Assembly (NCBI RefSeq): GCF_003050785.1
Contig: NZ_QAOH01000007.1
Span: forward strand, 62,001 to 126,000
Source: Celeribacter persicus
GTDB taxonomy: Bacteria > Pseudomonadota > Alphaproteobacteria > Rhodobacterales > Rhodobacteraceae
DNA length: 64,000 nucleotides
Reading direction: 5' to 3'
How positions within the stretch are numbered: the stretch's first letter is position 1; each line of letters starts with the position of its first letter. This document shows, piece after piece, positions 15,034 to 23,405 of this stretch. The notes beneath the pieces were generated by a model. That model had not been told where the DNA came from. It ran no database searches and saw nothing but the letters and a program-made list of their open reading frames with translations. Made by a program: the position numbers and the translations under genes.

Positions 15034-17493
15034 ATGGCCCGCACTTTTTCCATTCTTCTGAAACTCGTCTCCGCGCTTGTGCTTCTGACCGTGCTCGGCA
15101 TCTGGCTCACCTATTGGCTCGCCGCACGCTCCCTGCCGGAATACAACGCCGATTACGAGGTGCCGGGGATTTCCGCCCCGGTCGAAATCGCCCGCGACAA
15201 CGCCAATGTGCCGCATATCTTCGGTGCGACGGATGAGGATGTCTATTACGGGCTGGGTTTTGCCCATGCGCAGGACCGGTTGTTCCAGATGATGCTTCTG
15301 CGCCGCACCGCGCAGGGCAAGCTGTCGGAGATGTTCGGCGAGCGGACGTTCAAGACCGACGAACTGATGCGGCGGCTGGGGATTTACGAGGCAGCGCAGG
15401 CCTCCGCACAGGTGCAAAGCCCCGAGGCCAAGGCAGCTCTCGACGCCTATGCGCGCGGGGTGAATGCGTGGATTGCCGAGGTGAACGAGGGCGCACGCGG
15501 GCGTGGCGCGCCGGAGTTCTTCCTCTTCCCGACCGAGATTGCCTATTGGCAGCCCGCCGATTCCATCGCGATCCTGAAACTGGTGGCCTTCCAGCTCTCC
15601 GACCAGATCCCGAACGAGGTGCTGCGCGCGCAGGCCTCTCTGCTTCTGCCACAGGAGCGGTTGCGCGATCTGATGCCCGATGCGCCGGGCACGGGCACGG
15701 CGCTTTTGCCCTCTTACGCATCGCTCTTCCCCGAGGCCACGCCGGGCAAACAGCCCTCCGGCACCGAATATGCCATGTCGCCTTTCCCCAAAGCCGGGCT
15801 TGCAGGCGCGTCCAACGTCTGGGCGGCGGCTCCGGGGCGCTCGACCACCGGCTCGACGCTTCTGGCCAATGACCCGCATCTGGGCTTTTCCGCCCCCGGT
15901 GCGTGGTATCTCGCAAGGCTGGAGCTTTCCACCGGGGGCGTAATCGGTGCCTCCGTTCCCGGCATTCCCGCCATCGTCTCGGGGCGGCGCGAGGATTTCG
16001 GTTGGGGCATCACGGCAGCCTATCTCGACGATGCGGACCTTTATATCGAGAAGCTCAACCCCGACAACACGAACGAGGTTTTAACCCCCGAGGGGTTCAA
16101 GCCCATGCGCGCGCGCCCCTCGATCGTGCAGATCAAGGATGCCGCGCCGCGCACACTGACGCTGCAATGGACCGAGAACGGTCCGGTCCTGCCCGCCACC
16201 GCCTTTGACGTCGACACGATCACACCGCCGGGCCATGTGGTTTCCGCCGCATGGACAGCACTTGTCTCCGACGACCGGTCCATGTCCGCGGTGGTGGCAC
16301 TCAATCATGCGCGCAGCCTGACCGAGGCGATGCAGGCCGCCCGCGATTTCGCCGCCCCCGCGCTCAATCTCGTCATGGCCGACCCGGACCGGGTGCAGAT
16401 GAAGGTGATCGGGCGTGCGCCCCTGCGCGACGCACAACACCAGTCGCAGGGCCGCATTCCCTCCCCCGGCTGGATCGAGACCAACCGCTGGCAAGGATGG
16501 CGCGACTTCGACGATCTGCCGTTCTTCACCGGCGGCGAGACCGGCATCGTCGGCAACACCAACAACAAGACGGTGGAGGCCCCCTTCCCCGAGCACCTGT
16601 CCTATCACTGGGGCGATACCCAGCGGGTGCAACGCTGGACCCGGCTGATGCAATCGCGCGAGGTACACACCCGCGACAGTTTCATCGAAGTGCAGAATGA
16701 CGTGGTTTCCCCCGCCGCACGCACGCTCCTGCCGCTCGTCGGTGCCGATCTCTGGTTCACCGGCGAGGCCGCGCCCGAGGGCACGCCGGAGCGGCAACGC
16801 CAACGCGCGCTTGAGCTTCTGGCCGAATGGAACGGTGAGATGAACGAGCATCTGCCGGAGCCGCTGATCTATTACGCCTGGATGCGTGCACTTCAGGACC
16901 GTCTGATCCGCGACGACATCGGACCTCTGGCGCGCGAGTTCACCCATGTCGATCCGCTGTTCATCGAACGCGTCTATCGCGACATCGACGGCGCCTCCGT
17001 GTGGTGCGACGTGATCCAGTCCGCGCCCATCGAGACCTGCACCGACATCGCGCGCCAGTCGCTCGACGATGCGCTCCTTTGGATCGGTGAACATTACTCG
17101 ACCAACCTTGAGAGCCTGCGCTGGGGCGACGCGCATATGGCGCATCACGATCACCCGGTTCTGGGCACGATACCCTTCCTGAAATGGGTGGTGAACATCC
17201 GGCAATCGACCTCAGGTGGCGACAACACGCTGATGCGCGGCGTCACCTCCGGCGATCCCGACGATCCTTTCGCCAACGTGCATGGCGCGGCCTATCGCGG
17301 CGTCTATGATTTCGCCGATCCCGACAGTTCGGTCTTCATCACCGCCACAGGCCAGTCGGGCCATCCTCTGAGCCGTCATTACGACGATCTGGGCGAGCTG
17401 TGGCGGCGGGGCGAATATGTGCCGATGAGTCTCGACCCGGAGCTTGCCCGCGCGGCGGGGGTCGGCATCACCCATCTGGTGCCAAAGGAATGA
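15034..17493 (+). CDS. Penicillin acylase family protein (Ntn hydrolase)
   Basis: 819 residues. An N-terminal membrane or signal helix (about 8-32) is followed by the alpha-chain region (GLGFAHAQDRLFQM). Ser260 in LAGASNVW is the expected autocatalytic cleavage point and N-terminal nucleophile of the beta chain. FSAPGAWYLARLE and NPDNTNE/WGITAAYLDDADLY continue the family pattern. Relatives hydrolyse amides such as penicillins and acyl-homoserine lactones; a leader helix suits a periplasmic enzyme. The leading guess is an acylase acting on fatty-acyl amides, including AHLs, but the substrate cannot be read from sequence. Its stop overlaps the start of an acetyltransferase gene (ATGA). Confidence 0.92.
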   Translation: MARTFSILLKLVSALVLLTVLGIWLTYWLAARSLPEYNADYEVPGISAPVEIARDNANVPHIFGATDEDVYYGLGFAHAQDRLFQMMLLRRTAQGKLSEMFGERTFKTDELMRRLGIYEAAQASAQVQSPEAKAALDAYARGVNAWIAEVNEGARGRGAPEFFLFPTEIAYWQPADSIAILKLVAFQLSDQIPNEVLRAQASLLLPQERLRDLMPDAPGTGTALLPSYASLFPEATPGKQPSGTEYAMSPFPKAGLAGASNVWAAAPGRSTTGSTLLANDPHLGFSAPGAWYLARLELSTGGVIGASVPGIPAIVSGRREDFGWGITAAYLDDADLYIEKLNPDNTNEVLTPEGFKPMRARPSIVQIKDAAPRTLTLQWTENGPVLPATAFDVDTITPPGHVVSAAWTALVSDDRSMSAVVALNHARSLTEAMQAARDFAAPALNLVMADPDRVQMKVIGRAPLRDAQHQSQGRIPSPGWIETNRWQGWRDFDDLPFFTGGETGIVGNTNNKTVEAPFPEHLSYHWGDTQRVQRWTRLMQSREVHTRDSFIEVQNDVVSPAARTLLPLVGADLWFTGEAAPEGTPERQRQRALELLAEWNGEMNEHLPEPLIYYAWMRALQDRLIRDDIGPLAREFTHVDPLFIERVYRDIDGASVWCDVIQSAPIETCTDIARQSLDDALLWIGEHYSTNLESLRWGDAHMAHHDHPVLGTIPFLKWVVNIRQSTSGGDNTLMRGVTSGDPDDPFANVHGAAYRGVYDFADPDSSVFITATGQSGHPLSRHYDDLGELWRRGEYVPMSLDPELARAAGVGITHLVPKE

Positions 17494-18047
17494 CCTCCGA
17501 ACGTGACAAGATGCGCGCGGGTGACTGGTATTGCTGCATGGACCCGGAGATCGACGCGATCCGCATGCGGGTCTTCGATGCGGTGCATCGGCACAACCTC
17601 GCCCTGCCGTCCGAACGTGGCAATATCCACCCCGAACTGCGTGCGCTTCTGGGGGCTGCGCCGGAAAGCGCACGGATTGAGGGGCAGTTTCACCTTTTAT
17701 ACGGTGAGAACCTGTTCCTCGGCGAAGAGGCATTCCTGAATGTCGGCTGTGTGGTGCTCGACAGCGGGCGGGTGGAAATCGGGGCTCGTACGATGATCGG
17801 CCCACAGGTGCAGATCTACTGTGCCGATCATCACCGTGACCCCGTGCTGCGCGGGCAGCTCATTGAACGCGCCCTGCCCGTCACCATCGGTGCCGACGTG
17901 TGGATCGGCGGCGGGACGATCGTCCTGCCAGGGGTGAGCATCGGTGATGGCGCGATTGTCGGTGCGGGGGCCGTGGTGACGAAAGACGTTGTGCCGGGTG
18001 CACGAGTCGTCGGCAATCCGGCGCGGCAGGTGACAGCGCGCCGGTAA
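17490..18047 (+). CDS. Sugar O-acetyltransferase of the Maa/NodL/LacA type
   Basis: 185 residues from ATG 17490. An N-terminal Maa-type helical segment (MRAGDWYCCMDPEI) precedes a left-handed beta-helix with hexapeptide repeats (IGARTMIGPQVQIYC ... VTIGADVWIGGGTIVLPGV). The catalytic His is in CADHHRDP. It transfers acetyl from acetyl-CoA to a sugar hydroxyl. ATGA overlap with the acylase-family gene couples their translation, although the pair has no obvious common substrate. It is convergent with the next gene by 3 bases. Confidence 0.92.
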   Translation: MTSERDKMRAGDWYCCMDPEIDAIRMRVFDAVHRHNLALPSERGNIHPELRALLGAAPESARIEGQFHLLYGENLFLGEEAFLNVGCVVLDSGRVEIGARTMIGPQVQIYCADHHRDPVLRGQLIERALPVTIGADVWIGGGTIVLPGVSIGDGAIVGAGAVVTKDVVPGARVVGNPARQVTARR

Positions 18048-18050
18048 GCC

Positions 18051-18467
18051 TTAGGCCTGCCCCTTCAACTCATTCTTGTAGACAAGGAACCCCGCGCCCT
18101 TCTCGATGGCCTTGCGGGCCATGCGGTCGAGGGCCGGATCTTTCAGGCGTTTCTGGCCGGTGATGTCCATGCCGTGCTTGATCTGCATCCCGGACCAACC
18201 CGTCATCTCAAGCCCCTTGAAGGCCTTGGCCGCAGCGATTTCTCTGGTGGTCGCGACCATGAACACGGCAATCGCGTGGCGCGCGCCCATGCGCAAGCCG
18301 GTCTTCGCCCCCGCCGTGGCTTCGAACAGCATCATAAACAGACGCGGCGTTTCCCCCGAAGCCTTTTTCGGAGCGGCGCTCTGAGAAGCCGCCTTTTTCG
18401 CGTCGGGCTTTTTCGCCGCAGGTTTCTTCGTGCCGCCCGCCTTGGTCTTGGTCGTCTGAGCGCTCAT
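18051..18467 (-). CDS. Unknown protein with a Lys/Ala-rich N-terminal tail
   Basis: 138 residues. Residues 1-40 are a low-complexity Lys/Ala/Ser/Pro tail with PAAKKPDAKKAASQSAAPKK, reminiscent of histone-H1-like or nucleic-acid-binding tails. Residues 42-138 form a compact basic/helical domain (LFMMLFEATAGAKTGLRMG ... FLVYKNELKG) I do not recognise. It starts one base after the hflX stop (TGA-G-ATG), so it is very likely co-expressed with hflX. HflX acts on ribosomes; a ribosome- or RNA-associated role is a reasonable guess only. Confidence 0.65.
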   Translation of the reverse strand: MSAQTTKTKAGGTKKPAAKKPDAKKAASQSAAPKKASGETPRLFMMLFEATAGAKTGLRMGARHAIAVFMVATTREIAAAKAFKGLEMTGWSGMQIKHGMDITGQKRLKDPALDRMARKAIEKGAGFLVYKNELKGQA

Positions 18468-18468
18468 C

Positions 18469-19764
18469 TCACATCTCCCGGAATTGCTTTTCCTGCCGCG
18501 GCGTCCACAGCACCTTAAGCTGATATCCGTCTTCCGTCATCTCCTCGGAAAGAACAACCCCTTCCTCGAAAAGCCAGGCCCGCTTGCGACCTTCCGCGTA
18601 GGGCAAAAGGAAATCGCGCTCGATCTTGTCCTCCTCGAAAAAGGCGGAGATCGCGGCCAGAAGCTCCGGCACACCCTCGCCCGTCACCGCCGAAATCGCG
18701 AAGATATTGTCCTCATGCGCAGCACGCTCCATCCGGGCGGCGCGGGCTTCTTCGTCCAGCAGGTCGATCTTGTTCCAGACCTCGAACATCGGCGCGTCAT
18801 CCTTAATCCCGAGATCGCGCAGGATTTTCAGCACGTCGTCGCGCTGATGATCCGTCTCCTCGGAAGCAATGTCGCGCACGTGCAGGATCAGATCGGCGTC
18901 CAGCACCTCTTCGAGCGTCGCGCGGAAAGCGGCGACCAGTTGTGTCGGCAGATTGGAGATGAAGCCCACCGTATCGGACAGGATGATTTCCCGGTCGCCG
19001 CCATGGGCGTTTTCGATCACCAGTTGCCGCATGGTCGGATCGAGCGTCGCAAAAAGCATGTCCTTCGCGAAGACATCCGCGCCGGTCACCGTGTTGAAAA
19101 ACGTCGATTTCCCGGCGTTGGTGTAGCCCACGAGTGCAACAATCGGAAACGGAATCTTGGCGCGCGAGGCGCGGTGCAGCTCGCGGGTTTTCACGACCTT
19201 CTCCAACTGACGCCTGAGCCGGGTCAGTTGTTCGTCGATGGCGCGGCGGTCGGCCTCGATCTGGGTCTCGCCGGGACCGCCAACGAAACCCAACCCACCA
19301 CGTTGCCGCTCAAGGTGGGTCCAGGCGCGCACAAGGCGGGTGCGCTGATAGGTGAGTGCGGCCATTTCGACCTGCAACACGCCCTCGCGGGTCCGGGCAC
19401 GATCGGAGAAAATTTCGAGAATCAGCCCCGTGCGGTCGAGAAGTTTGACCTTCCACTCTTTTTCGAGGTTACGCTGTTGCACCGGCGTCACCGGCCCGTC
19501 GACCAGCACCAACTCGACCTCGGCCGCCTTCATCCGCTGTTTCAACTCCTCGATCTTACCGGAACCGAAGAGGTGACCCGGCTGGATTTTCGGCAGGCGC
19601 ACGATCTCGGAGCCCACCACCTCAAGCTCGGGCAAGGCATCCGCCAGCGCCACGGCCTCTTCAAGCCCCGCGATGGGATCGCGGCGGGTGCGGTCGGAGG
19701 TAATGTCGGGATGAAGCACCCAGGCGCGGGTTTTCTTCACCTCATGGTCATGCAGTTCGGCCAA
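18469..19764 (-). CDS. hflX: Ribosome-associated GTPase HflX
   Basis: 431 residues if started at TTG 19764, preferred because AAGGAG sits 6 bases upstream. An in-frame ATG at 19818 would add 18 residues but has no ribosome site. Visible: N-terminal HflX domain (LVDGPVTPVQQRNLE), the coiled helix, and the G domain with G1 GYTNAGKSTFFN, G3 DTVGFISNLP and G4 NKIDLL. HflX splits stalled 70S ribosomes during stress such as heat. It lies directly downstream of hfq, the usual order in many proteobacteria. Confidence 0.95.
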   Translation of the reverse strand: MAELHDHEVKKTRAWVLHPDITSDRTRRDPIAGLEEAVALADALPELEVVGSEIVRLPKIQPGHLFGSGKIEELKQRMKAAEVELVLVDGPVTPVQQRNLEKEWKVKLLDRTGLILEIFSDRARTREGVLQVEMAALTYQRTRLVRAWTHLERQRGGLGFVGGPGETQIEADRRAIDEQLTRLRRQLEKVVKTRELHRASRAKIPFPIVALVGYTNAGKSTFFNTVTGADVFAKDMLFATLDPTMRQLVIENAHGGDREIILSDTVGFISNLPTQLVAAFRATLEEVLDADLILHVRDIASEETDHQRDDVLKILRDLGIKDDAPMFEVWNKIDLLDEEARAARMERAAHEDNIFAISAVTGEGVPELLAAISAFFEEDKIERDFLLPYAEGRKRAWLFEEGVVLSEEMTEDGYQLKVLWTPRQEKQFREM

Positions 19765-19870
19765 ATGCCGCTCCTTTGAACGCGAGAAAGCACCCGTCGC
19801 GTGCCGACAGGTGCCCATCAGTGTGGTGTCACTTATAGTTTAACCTGCGCAATGCAAGAGGGCCGGTCTC

Positions 19871-20107
19871 TCAGGCCTCTTCACCATCGTAAAGATTGAT
19901 CGGCTGGGCCGGCATGATCGTCGAGATCGCATGTTTGTACACGAGCTGAGACTGGCCGTCCCGGCGCAGGAGGACGCAGAAATTGTCGAACCATGTGATC
20001 ACACCCTGAAGTTTGACCCCGTTGATCAAAAAGATCGTCACGGGAACTTTGGTCTTGCGAACATGGTTGAGGAAAGCGTCCTGCAGGTTCTGTTTGTCGG
20101 CGGCCAT
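19871..20107 (-). CDS. hfq: RNA chaperone Hfq
   Basis: 78 residues, typical of alphaproteobacterial Hfq. The Sm1 motif ([20 protein letters not shown], then NGVKLQG) and the Sm2 motif (YKHAIS) are complete; the acidic C-terminus (YDGEEA) is short. It forms a hexamer that matches small RNAs to mRNAs. This matters here because a candidate small RNA lies about 20 kb away beside oxyR. The start follows a purine-rich site about 8 bases upstream. Confidence 0.98.
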   Translation of the reverse strand: MAADKQNLQDAFLNHVRKTKVPVTIFLINGVKLQGVITWFDNFCVLLRRDGQSQLVYKHAISTIMPAQPINLYDGEEA

Positions 20108-20295
20108 AATCTTTGCCTTTTTCTTGCGCTTTTGATGCGAGCTGTCCCTCGGGCGACAGCACTTGAGGGTGAGTTCGCCGGAGATTCAGGGGAATGTCAA
20201 GATAAGGCGCTGAATTTCCGCGCCTTGTTTTCAACCCGGCGCAAATTTGCGTCACATCCTGAAGATGCGAGCGCTAACGCATTTCGCGGATGCTT

Positions 20296-21837
20296 TTACC
20301 GCCGCCAGAACTCGGGATTCAGCAGGGCGATGATCGCCAGCATCTCCAAACGACCGAGCACCATGGTTGCCGCCAGAATGAGCTTTTCGGGCGCCCCAAG
20401 GGCGGCGTAGCTCAGCGGCACATCCCCCGCCACCTGCACCAGCGGCCCGGTGGTGGTCAGCGCCGAGATGGTGAAAATCGTCGCCGCCTCGAAATTGAGC
20501 CCGTAAAGCGACAAAAGCATCATTACCGCGGCGATGGTGAAAGCAAAGACCATGAAATAGACCCAGGCAACATAGGCCCCTTCGCGCCGGATACGCCGGG
20601 CATTGGCCCCCGCCCCGCCCACGGAATTGGGTGAGATCAGTTTCTCGATCTCGCGCTCGCCGTGGCGCACCAGTGCATAGAGCCGGATGAGTTTGACACC
20701 GCCCGCCGTGGTCGCCACCCCGCCCCCGAAAATCGCCAGCCCCATAAGCAACACGCCCGGCGCCTGAAGCCCGGACCAGAGCCGCGCCTCTTCCCAACCG
20801 AGGGATTCGAACCCCGCCGTGGACAGGAAGGACAGCACCATGAAAATGCCACCCCAGAGCGAAGAAAGCGCGCGCCCGACCGTCCAGTCGCCCGACACTT
20901 CGAGCACAGCGACCCAATGACGCAGGAACAGAAACAGCGGCACGGTGACGATCAGCGCCAACGCGATCTTCATCTCCGGGTCACGCCACAGGGGCGGTGC
21001 ATCGGGGCGTGGCTGATCGGCGGTGAAGGTCTTGCGCGACAGCGCCAGGAAGAGGAAGGCGAAGACCAGAAGTTCTCCCATGAACCCGGTGCCCGCCTGC
21101 GTCAGCCCCCCCACCGGGGAGATGCCCGAGGTCGCCAGAACCGACATGGCATGACAGAGCGCCACATAGGGGCTGGAGCCGACCATGGCGAGCGCAAACC
21201 ACAGCGCGATGGTAAGCCCGAGGTAGATCGGAAAAAGCTTCGTGGTGAATTTTGCCATGCGCTCATGCGCTGCGGCGATGCGGGTGATCTGCGAGGCGCG
21301 CACCTCGCTCTGTCCGGGCTGGCGCGAGGAAATGACCTCGAACCCGCCGAGGTTCATGGGCGCGAGCACCGCCACCGCCGTGACCCAGGCAAAGAGCCCG
21401 CCGAGCCAGCCGACCAGCGCGGTCCACAGATGCACCGGTTTCGACAGCCGCGCCGGATCGTCGAACAGCGTCGCCCCGGTGGTGGTCAGCGCCGAGACCA
21501 TCTCGAAATAGGCGTTGAAATAGGTGGTGTCCTTCGTCGCCTCGGAAAACGGCACCGCAAGGATCAGCGGCAAAAGCGTATAGGCCCCGACCAGCGTCAG
21601 AAGTTGGTTGCGGCCCTCGCGGTCGCGGGAAGCGCTGCGATCCTCGAAACCTTCGGGGCGATATCGCGCGATGGCGATGAACAGGGCCATGGAAGAAAAC
21701 AGCACACTGGCATAGACGAAGGCCCGCGCATCGTCCCATTCGCGCAGCACCAGCGCATAGATGGCCGGCACCATCATGGCGGCGCCGGAGACCAGCATCA
21801 GCTGGACGAAAAAGGGCATGCGCGAGAAGCGGTTCAT
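20296..21837 (-). CDS. trkH: Potassium uptake protein TrkH
   Basis: 513 residues of multiple membrane helices with four selectivity-filter P-loops: TTTGATLF, LATSGISPVGG, LSTAGFESLG and LTTTGPL. It forms the K+ pore and works with the TrkA ring, with entry driven by the ion gradient. The start overlaps the trkA stop by TGATG, so TrkA and TrkH are translationally coupled. Sitting after ntrX in the same direction, the pair may share transcripts with the nitrogen sensors. Confidence 0.95.
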   Translation of the reverse strand: MNRFSRMPFFVQLMLVSGAAMMVPAIYALVLREWDDARAFVYASVLFSSMALFIAIARYRPEGFEDRSASRDREGRNQLLTLVGAYTLLPLILAVPFSEATKDTTYFNAYFEMVSALTTTGATLFDDPARLSKPVHLWTALVGWLGGLFAWVTAVAVLAPMNLGGFEVISSRQPGQSEVRASQITRIAAAHERMAKFTTKLFPIYLGLTIALWFALAMVGSSPYVALCHAMSVLATSGISPVGGLTQAGTGFMGELLVFAFLFLALSRKTFTADQPRPDAPPLWRDPEMKIALALIVTVPLFLFLRHWVAVLEVSGDWTVGRALSSLWGGIFMVLSFLSTAGFESLGWEEARLWSGLQAPGVLLMGLAIFGGGVATTAGGVKLIRLYALVRHGEREIEKLISPNSVGGAGANARRIRREGAYVAWVYFMVFAFTIAAVMMLLSLYGLNFEAATIFTISALTTTGPLVQVAGDVPLSYAALGAPEKLILAATMVLGRLEMLAIIALLNPEFWRR

Positions 21838-23213
21838 CAGAAATAGTCGATCGAGACCTGCAACAGGCGTTCGACTTCCGGAACGTCGGCGGAGAGCGAG
21901 AAGATGGAGATCACATCGCCCTCGTCGATCCGGGTCTCGCCCATCGGCTTGACATATGTGTCGCCCTTGGCAATCGCGCCGACCAGCACACCTTCGGGAA
22001 AGTCGATGTCGCGAATGCGCTTGCCGGAGATCGGCGAGGTCGACAGCACCTGTGCCTCGATCACCTCCGCCTCGCTGTCGCCCACGGAATAGACGTTGCG
22101 CACCCGGCCGTGGCGGATGTGGCGCAGGATCGAGGACACGGTTGTGGCGCGCGGGTTGATATAGGCGTCGATGTCGAGCGCGTTCAGGATCGGCACCAGT
22201 GTTGGATCATTGACCAGACAGATCGCCATTTTCGCCCCTGCCTGCTTGGCCCGTACGGCGGCAAGCATGTTGACCTTGTCGTCATCGGTGACGCAAAGCA
22301 CCGCATCGGCCCGGTTTACCCCCGCCTCGGACAAAAGCTCCGGGTCGAGACCGTCGCCATTCAGGACAATGGTCCGCTCCAGCGCATCCGCCGCCTTTTC
22401 CGCGATCTTGCGGTTCTTCTCGATGATCTTGGCACGCACCCGCTCGGTCCGGGCTTCCAGCGCCTGCGCCACGCCGAGCCCGACATTGCCGCCGCCGAGG
22501 ATCACCACGCGTTCCTGTTTGGCGTTGGTCTTGCCGAAAATCTCCAGCGTCCGGGTGATGTCGTCGGAATGAACGAAAACGTAAATTTCGTCGCGGGCAA
22601 AAAGCTGATCCTTCGGTTCCGGCGCAAACAGCCGCCCGTCGCGGCGTACCCCCACCACGGTGGCGCGGAGCGTCGAGAACAGCTCGGTCAACTCACGCAA
22701 AGAGGTGTTGAGCACCGGGCAGTCTTCTTCGAGCAGGATGCCCATGAGCTGTACCCGGCCAGCCAGAAACGCCTGAGTGTCAAACGCCGCAGGGGCCGCC
22801 AGACGCCTGAGCGCCGCCTCGGCCACCTCTTTCTCGGGCGAAATTACCACATCAATCGGAAGGTGATCGCGGCGGTAAAGATCGGAATAGATCGCGGTCA
22901 GATAGGACTGCGCTCTGAGACGCGCGATTTTGCGCGGCACGTTGAACACGGAATGCGCCACCTGACAGGTGACCATGTTCACCTCGTCGGAATAGGTCGC
23001 GGCAATCACCATGTCGGCATCACGCGCGCCCGCCTTTTCCAACACATCCGGATAGGAGGCAAAGCCTTCGATCCCCTGCACGTCGAGCGTATCGGTGGCC
23101 CGCCGCACGAGTGCCGGGTTGTTATCCACGACAGTGACGTCGTTTTTCTCGGCGGAAAGCTGCTTGGCGATCTGCCAGCCGACCTGGCCCGCGCCGCAAA
23201 TGATGACCTTCAT
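21837..23213 (-). CDS. trkA: Trk potassium transporter regulatory NAD-binding protein TrkA
   Basis: 458 residues with two RCK repeats. The first Rossmann loop is CGAGQVG (6-12), the second GGGNVGLG (about 238-245), and each is followed by an RCK_C lobe. It gates TrkH in response to NAD(H) or ATP. A stretch of about 190 bases separates it from ntrX and contains a 6-bp CGCGGA/TCCGCG hairpin; no terminator is evident there. So some readthrough from ntrX is possible. Confidence 0.96.
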   Translation of the reverse strand: MKVIICGAGQVGWQIAKQLSAEKNDVTVVDNNPALVRRATDTLDVQGIEGFASYPDVLEKAGARDADMVIAATYSDEVNMVTCQVAHSVFNVPRKIARLRAQSYLTAIYSDLYRRDHLPIDVVISPEKEVAEAALRRLAAPAAFDTQAFLAGRVQLMGILLEEDCPVLNTSLRELTELFSTLRATVVGVRRDGRLFAPEPKDQLFARDEIYVFVHSDDITRTLEIFGKTNAKQERVVILGGGNVGLGVAQALEARTERVRAKIIEKNRKIAEKAADALERTIVLNGDGLDPELLSEAGVNRADAVLCVTDDDKVNMLAAVRAKQAGAKMAICLVNDPTLVPILNALDIDAYINPRATTVSSILRHIRHGRVRNVYSVGDSEAEVIEAQVLSTSPISGKRIRDIDFPEGVLVGAIAKGDTYVKPMGETRIDEGDVISIFSLSADVPEVERLLQVSIDYF

Positions 23214-23405
23214 CGCATCATCCCTGTCTCAGGGCCGCCGTGAATGCCACGACCGGCCCTCTATATGTCACGCCCTGCGCCGCGGAACGCTCCGCGACCA
23301 GCACAGGGCCTTGGCTTCGCCACAGGCTTGGCATGGAATGTCAGAGGCGTCAACGCACCCGACGACCGGACGGGCCGTCGAACGCCACGTCTTCACCCTG
23401 CCCGC

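Noticed and set aside
20800-20820. tRNA T-loop-like GATTCGAACCCC
   Set aside because: It lies inside trkH, with no matching acceptor or anticodon arms. It is a codon-level coincidence.
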